Below are positions 44,327-48,499 of a stretch of 48,499 bases of DNA, one piece after another. The translations under genes were made by a program, and so were the position numbers. The DNA is taken from assembly GCA_947493575.1 (NCBI GenBank), contig CANLRQ010000023.1:1-48499 (forward strand). The letters are read 5' to 3'. Below the pieces are notes generated by a model, which was not told the DNA's origin, searched no databases, and saw only the letters and a list, made by a program, of their open reading frames with translations. Source of the stretch: an uncultured Marinomonas sp. GTDB taxonomy: Bacteria; Pseudomonadota; Gammaproteobacteria; Pseudomonadales; Marinomonadaceae. Each line of letters begins with the position of its first letter. Position 1 is the stretch's first letter.

Positions 44327-44905
44327 CTACCTCGCTTTTTTAATTGCATTAATTAGATGAAGAAGACTTTGCACTGACATTAGAATAAGGATAAAAAACA
44401 GACCTGTTTTTACAATGGCTGGAGTAACTGGGTTCCAGGCAGAGCCAGAAGACTCTAAACGAAACACACCACTTGGAGTCCATAACGCTTTACTTGTCAT
44501 TATATAGCCAGCGTAGGCAATCAAAGTACAAAAAAAGACGGATAGTAGGCTATTCAATATATCTAGCAATTTCTGGCAACGCTCACTTACCGATTGATAG
44601 AGGATATTAATACTGATGTGAGTATTTCGAGCTAGACAATATGAACCGCCATAGGCCATGCACAATGCACAAATCATAATCGTAGTTTCATGTACCCATA
44701 TCGTAGGCGCATTAAAAAAGTACCTACTAAAAATCTCATAAAAACTGATCGCAACACTTATCAAAAATAAATAAGAAATGTAACTACCTAAACGATCTAC
44801 ATAAATATCTAACTTGTTTTTAAAGACAACCTCACTTAAGTGATCATAATCTTCAATCGTGGTTTCTTGGATTTTAGGAGAGGCTATATCAGCTTTGTTT
44901 TTCAT
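44327..44905 (-). CDS. dctQ: TRAP transporter small permease DctQ
   Basis: 192 residues with four membrane helices (first around LGSYISYLFLISVAISFYEI) and the conserved YFFNAPTIWVHETTIMICALCMAYGGSY segment (motif RYFFNAPTIWVHE). It pairs with DctM. AAGGAT precedes the ATG. A terminator-like hairpin (44921-44943) lies between dctP and this gene. Confidence 0.9.
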   Translation of the reverse strand: MKNKADIASPKIQETTIEDYDHLSEVVFKNKLDIYVDRLGSYISYLFLISVAISFYEIFSRYFFNAPTIWVHETTIMICALCMAYGGSYCLARNTHISINILYQSVSERCQKLLDILNSLLSVFFCTLIAYAGYIMTSKALWTPSGVFRLESSGSAWNPVTPAIVKTGLFFILILMSVQSLLHLINAIKKAR

Positions 44906-44920
44906 AAAAGATCCTTGACT

Positions 44921-44943
44921 AAAAAGGGGGAAGTGAATCCCCC
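44921..44943 (-). terminator. Intra-operon terminator/attenuator between dctP and dctQ
   Basis: On the minus strand, GGGGGA (44938-44943) pairs with TCCCCC (44926-44931) round a 6-base loop, followed by TTTTT (44921-44925). It sits directly after the dctP stop, like the one in the TAXI operon, so permease transcripts should be fewer than receptor transcripts. Confidence 0.85.
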
Positions 44944-44954
44944 ATAAGGTTTTA

Positions 44955-46001
44955 TTACTTATCTAGTAGACCTTGATCAGTTAAATACTGAGTAACTTTT
45001 ACATATACTTTGTTAGACATGGGAGAAAGATCCGCCCACTTTTTCCATTGTTGTTTAGCAATACCACGGAACTTTACTCGTTCCTCATCTGACCAATTAA
45101 TGATCTCTAAAGTAGAGTCTTCTTTGGCCGCTACAGATGAATCACGATCGAGCATTTCAAGACGTTGAATCATGTCATAACTAAAATCACGTACAGAAAC
45201 AGACATAATTTCTTGCAACTCAGGTGTTAAGCTATCCCATTGAGTTTTATTGATAGATACAGCTAAAGTCGGCATAGAATGAAAGCCAGGATACATTGGA
45301 TATTTAGCGAACTTATGCAGCCCTTGCGCATCGTTTGTTGAAAAAACGCTGTAATCAGCAGCATCAATAACGCCTTTATCCAATGCTGTATACACTTCTG
45401 AGCCTGGCAAATTTACAGGACTTGCTCCGACTGCCGAAAAAACTTCTTGCACCATACCCTCTGGAGCCCGCATTTTAATACCTTTAAAGTCTTCGATAGA
45501 ACGGATTGGCTTTTTACTTACAAACGACTCAACACCTGTTGATGCGGCACCTATAAATTGTAATCCATAAGGATTAACTAATTCGTTATATACTTGCTTA
45601 CCACCTCCGTATTCCATAAAGCCAATCATTTGGTATGGATTACTCCAAGCGCCAACAAGATTCCCCAACATAGCAAAAGCGGGGTCTTTACCACTAAAGT
45701 AAGACGGGTCCGCAATGTGTCCCTGCAGAATGCCTGCTCCAACTGCATCCAGTGTTTCATTGTAAGCAACAACCGAATTCACAGGCACAAGAGAAATACT
45801 AATTTTTCCTCCAGTCATAGCTCCAACACGCTCTACCCATTCTTTCTGGATAGAGAAAAAGCTATCTCCTGCTTGCGCACCACTTTGAATCGTCCACTCA
45901 TATTTTGCAGCCGCAGAGGCCGAAGATATCGTAAAAGCAACCATGGATGCGGCCAAAGTAAACTTCAGTTTTGATTTTTTTTTCTGAGTCGTAAAGTACA
46001 T
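44955..46001 (-). CDS. dctP: TRAP transporter solute-binding protein DctP
   Basis: 348 residues. A signal peptide ends near residue 31 (KLKFTLAASMVAFTISSASA). Mature motifs include YEWTIQSGAQAGDSFFSIQKEW and, at about 165-185, IRSIEDFKGIKMRAPEGMVQEVF (conserved Arg in KMRAPEG binds the carboxylate), then GSEVYTALDKGVIDAADYS. It is the DctP type and probably binds a four-carbon acid sugar such as threonate. AAGGA precedes the ATG. Expression should be controlled by LacI sites at 46056-46111. Confidence 0.93.
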   Translation of the reverse strand: MYFTTQKKKSKLKFTLAASMVAFTISSASAAAKYEWTIQSGAQAGDSFFSIQKEWVERVGAMTGGKISISLVPVNSVVAYNETLDAVGAGILQGHIADPSYFSGKDPAFAMLGNLVGAWSNPYQMIGFMEYGGGKQVYNELVNPYGLQFIGAASTGVESFVSKKPIRSIEDFKGIKMRAPEGMVQEVFSAVGASPVNLPGSEVYTALDKGVIDAADYSVFSTNDAQGLHKFAKYPMYPGFHSMPTLAVSINKTQWDSLTPELQEIMSVSVRDFSYDMIQRLEMLDRDSSVAAKEDSTLEIINWSDEERVKFRGIAKQQWKKWADLSPMSNKVYVKVTQYLTDQGLLDK

Positions 46002-46055
46002 ATTTTATTCCTTTTATTTTTTTGTTTTGGGAATGGTATAAAAATCACACTTAAA

Positions 46056-46111
46056 TGATAGCGCTATCAAAAACATCAAAAAGAGACTACCTTTCAATGA
46101 TAGCGCTGTCA
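46056..46111 (-). promoter_or_regulatory. Two LacI-type operators 42 bases apart, with candidate promoter
   Basis: TGATAGCGCTATCA (46056-46069) is a perfect 14-base palindrome; TGATAGCGCTGTCA (46098-46111) differs by one base. Centre distance is 42 bases (four helical turns), suited to co-operative or looped binding. A -35-like TTGACA overlaps the second site on the minus strand, with TAGTCT 17 bases on as a weak -10. Confidence 0.85.
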
Positions 46112-46140
46112 AATTAATTTTGACTACATTGGAATTGTCA

Positions 46141-47169
46141 TTAAGTACTTTGACGAGGAACTATCGAATAACCAATATTTATCTGGTTACAAATTGGCTG
46201 CTTTTTATTGGCTATTTTATATAAAAGGCATTCTGCAGCTTGTTTCCCCATTTCATAACGAGGTATAGAAACCGTTGTCAGAGGAGGTATTAACTCTTCC
46301 GAGAAGTGCAAATCGTTAAAGCCTGCTATGGCAATGTCTTCAGGGATACGCATACCTCTTCTTGTGGCTTCAAGCAATGCCCCTGCGGCCAAGTCATCAT
46401 TGCTAAAAGCAATTGCATCGATATCACTGTGCTTTGAAATCAATTCAACGAACAACTCAGAACCTTGTTTAAACGAAGTATTTTTTAAACTACTAAGGAC
46501 ATACTCATTGCCATTCTGATCTAGAACAGATTTTTGATATCCTTCCATTCTTCGACGAGAGCGTAGATCCATTCTTGCGCCTATAAAGCCAATTTTTTTA
46601 TACCCTAATGAATACAAATAATTTGTTAAATCATAAGAGGCGTCAAAGTGCGACAAACCAACATTCATATCAATAGGGTTTTGATCCAATTCCATAATTT
46701 GTACAACTGGAGTATTGGATAGTTTTAGCAACTCCCTCGTATTTTGGGTTTGGTCGATTCCCGTGACAATAATGCCGTCTGGGTTTTGCTCCAGCATGGT
46801 TTTAACAAGCGTTTCTTCCTGTTCACTGGAGTAATGAGTGTTTGCCAGCAGAATGCGATAACCCGCGCTAACTAAGGTGTCGTGCAGGCCATCTAATACA
46901 TCTGGAAACACTGCATTGGACAGGGACGGAAAAATAACTGTAATAACCTTTGATTCCGACGACGCTAATGAACGTGCGGCATGATTCGGAATATAACCCA
47001 ACACTTTCACAGAAATAGCAATTTTTTCTTTAAGTTTTTCCGATACTTGAAGAGGGTTCTTTAACGCTCTCGAAACCGTAATTGGGCTTACGCCTGCATG
47101 TTCTGCCACATCGGACAAGGTAATGCGCCCTGTGCTTCGACTAGATATTGCTAACTTTTCTTTTTTCAT
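46141..47169 (-). CDS. LacI-family repressor of the tetronate cluster
   Basis: 342 residues from ATG 47169, chosen because the helix-turn-helix (GRITLSDVAEHAGVSPITVS) then starts near residue 14 as usual; the frame extends to 47205 without family support. A LacI/GalR hinge and a periplasmic-binding-like ligand domain follow (GYIPNHAARSLASSESKVI, then PDGIIVTGIDQ, IDAIAFSNDDLAAGALLEA and IAGFNDLHFSEELIPPLTTV). It probably represses the dctPQM-ltnD-otnK-otnC-otnI transcript at the two operators next to its 3' end and is relieved by a tetronate or its intermediate. Ligand inferred. Confidence 0.9.
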   Translation of the reverse strand: MKKEKLAISSRSTGRITLSDVAEHAGVSPITVSRALKNPLQVSEKLKEKIAISVKVLGYIPNHAARSLASSESKVITVIFPSLSNAVFPDVLDGLHDTLVSAGYRILLANTHYSSEQEETLVKTMLEQNPDGIIVTGIDQTQNTRELLKLSNTPVVQIMELDQNPIDMNVGLSHFDASYDLTNYLYSLGYKKIGFIGARMDLRSRRRMEGYQKSVLDQNGNEYVLSSLKNTSFKQGSELFVELISKHSDIDAIAFSNDDLAAGALLEATRRGMRIPEDIAIAGFNDLHFSEELIPPLTTVSIPRYEMGKQAAECLLYKIANKKQPICNQINIGYSIVPRQST

Positions 47170-47309
47170 TCCTATTCTCGAAAAGGGAATAATACCGTAG
47201 AACACAGCATATCCACGGTGATTGTAATTAACCTAACCATTATTTTTAAAGCGCAACATTAGCAGATATAAAAAGGAAAGACTTCTGATTTCATTGTAAG
47301 TTAACAGAG

Positions 47310-48257
47310 TTAAACCTCCTTGTTCAAACAAGCACTTGACTGTGCACCTTGGGTATTTAACTTAATTTTATAGACAGATGTTGACGCCGTAATAAACAGT
47401 ACATTGCCTGAATCGCCTCCAAACGTACAGTTAGATACCTGTTCAGGCACAGGGATTTTTGTCATTAAAACACCATCAGGATGGTAAATTTGAATGCTGT
47501 CTTGGGACGATGTATAAATCCAACCGTTTTTATCTAAACGAAAGCCATCCGAAACACCGGGGCGGATATTGGCAAATACACACCCGTTCGTCAGTGTGTA
47601 TTCCCCCATTGAATTTACTTGCACGTCGTAACGCATAATATGATGATGACCCACTTTTTTCTCTGGTAAGGTAATCGAAGTGTCCGAGACATAGAGCTGA
47701 GTTTCATCCAATGAAAACGCTAACCCGTTAGGGCCTTCCATTTGATCGCAGACCAAGGTGAGTTGTTGTGTTTTAGGGGAATAACAATAAACAAAATTAC
47801 CCGCTTGCTCTGAATCGGCTTGATAACCTTCAAAATCAGATAAGATGCCATACGGTGGATCGGTAAACCAAATACTGCCATCGGATTTCACCACCAAATC
47901 ATTGGGGGAATTCAACGGTTTACCATTATATTGATCCACCAGTGTGGTGATGTCACCCGTTGTTAAATCGGTTTTTAAGATACATCGACCACCATGGCTG
48001 CAATGCAGCAAATTGCCATCGCGATCAAGATAATGCCCATTGGTGAAGTTCGCTGGGGAGCGCCAAACACTCTCCCCCTGATCCGCATTCCAACTGACGA
48101 TGCGATCATTGGGAATGTCACTCCACAGTAGGGTTTGTGTCTTTGGCAGCCAAACAGGGCCTTCGTTCCAAATACCACCACGACTGATTCTTTCTAACGA
48201 TTCGTTTGGTAAAAATACGTCTTTCACACGCAAATCGTATTGCTCAATTATTGACAT
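47310..48257 (-). CDS. SMP-30/gluconolactonase-family lactonase
   Basis: 315 residues, one six-bladed beta-propeller. Family blocks: ISRGGIWNEGPVWLPKTQTL near residue 25 (metal Glu in NEGPVW), KPLNSPNDLVVKSDGSIWFTDP near 115 (Asn, Asp), QMEGPNGLAFSLDETQLYVSD near 175, and PGVSDGFRLDKNGWIYTS near 238. It hydrolyses sugar lactones with a divalent metal ion. GAGGTGAG precedes the ATG. As it is beside the tetronate genes and LacI gene, it may open threono- or erythronolactone; that is inference. It could have its own promoter within 48258-48499. Confidence 0.87.
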   Translation of the reverse strand: MSIIEQYDLRVKDVFLPNESLERISRGGIWNEGPVWLPKTQTLLWSDIPNDRIVSWNADQGESVWRSPANFTNGHYLDRDGNLLHCSHGGRCILKTDLTTGDITTLVDQYNGKPLNSPNDLVVKSDGSIWFTDPPYGILSDFEGYQADSEQAGNFVYCYSPKTQQLTLVCDQMEGPNGLAFSLDETQLYVSDTSITLPEKKVGHHHIMRYDVQVNSMGEYTLTNGCVFANIRPGVSDGFRLDKNGWIYTSSQDSIQIYHPDGVLMTKIPVPEQVSNCTFGGDSGNVLFITASTSVYKIKLNTQGAQSSACLNKEV

Positions 48258-48499
48258 GGCTCACCTCTAATCCACGATAAACAGTCGAATTTTTGTCCTA
48301 TTTATCTTCCCATTAGTTACTTATTCATTGCTTGTTTCCGCCTAGGTGAAAACGCATCTCTTGGTCTAGAATCATAGAGCTAAAATAATAGAAAGGATCA
48401 GGACATCCAATAATACACCATGAGAAAAGACTTCCACGTTTAAGCAATTACACAGAATCAGAAACAAAGAAAAATCAAAGAACAGTCGTGATAATGCTC

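Noticed and set aside
45594..45974. 126-codon frame opposite dctP
   Set aside because: Shadow of the binding-protein gene; no ribosome site or motif.
48258..48499. Right-edge region examined for a gene or LacI operator
   Set aside because: No open frame of note and no copy of the 14-base operator; probably only promoter DNA.

Overview
The window looks like chromosomal DNA of a marine gammaproteobacterium, most like Marinomonas or another Oceanospirillales genus. This is inferred from gene content and moderate-to-low GC: two TRAP transporters, an NAD-linked Fds formate dehydrogenase, a tetronate pathway, and a large type I-secreted adhesin. No rRNA, tRNA or CRISPR array was seen.

Left part (1-13758): a surface-protein locus. 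It starts inside a giant repeat-built adhesin whose N-terminus lies off the window. A GNAT-like acetyltransferase, a TPR-flanked sulfotransferase and a complete type I secretion system (TolC-like channel, ABC exporter with a degenerate C39-like domain, HlyD-like adaptor) follow. A sulfotransferase next to a type I exporter recalls the Rax system of Xanthomonas.

14186-20257: housekeeping and accessory genes. These are a Cu/Zn-type efflux permease with its MerR regulator and a textbook MerR promoter, an HD hydrolase, half of a SnoaL-like gene, a stand-alone C39-like peptidase, a GNAT, an EamA exporter with a divergent Lrp/AsnC regulator, and a GntR/FCD regulator.

20334-26001: from a 47-base palindromic divergent control region runs an operon of a class IV aminotransferase, pyrroline-5-carboxylate reductase and a TAXI-type TRAP transporter. 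It is probably an amino-acid uptake and conversion unit of unknown substrate.

26076-32709: fdsGBA and fdsD for NAD-dependent molybdenum formate dehydrogenase, with a divergent ModE/LysR-like regulator.

32710-38500: a patchwork island. An 866-base piece of the regulator's 3' end is duplicated directly, enclosing a 1353-base cassette with a 53-codon gene and a tail-anchored protein gene. Next come an AAA ATPase plus DUF4276 (Toprim-like) pair, an IS30-family remnant, mazF with only the tail of mazE, and two near-identical REPIN-like palindromic elements bracketing a cupin gene. This is the most likely place for an undescribed (defence) system.

38501-48257: a Fur-box-preceded siderophore-interacting protein, then a tetronate (probably L-threonate) catabolic cluster: isomerase, decarboxylase, DUF1537 kinase, dehydrogenase, DctPQM TRAP importer, LacI regulator with two operators 42 bases apart, and an SMP-30 lactonase. 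In both TRAP operons a terminator-like hairpin sits right after the solute-binding-protein gene, which would favour binding protein over permease.
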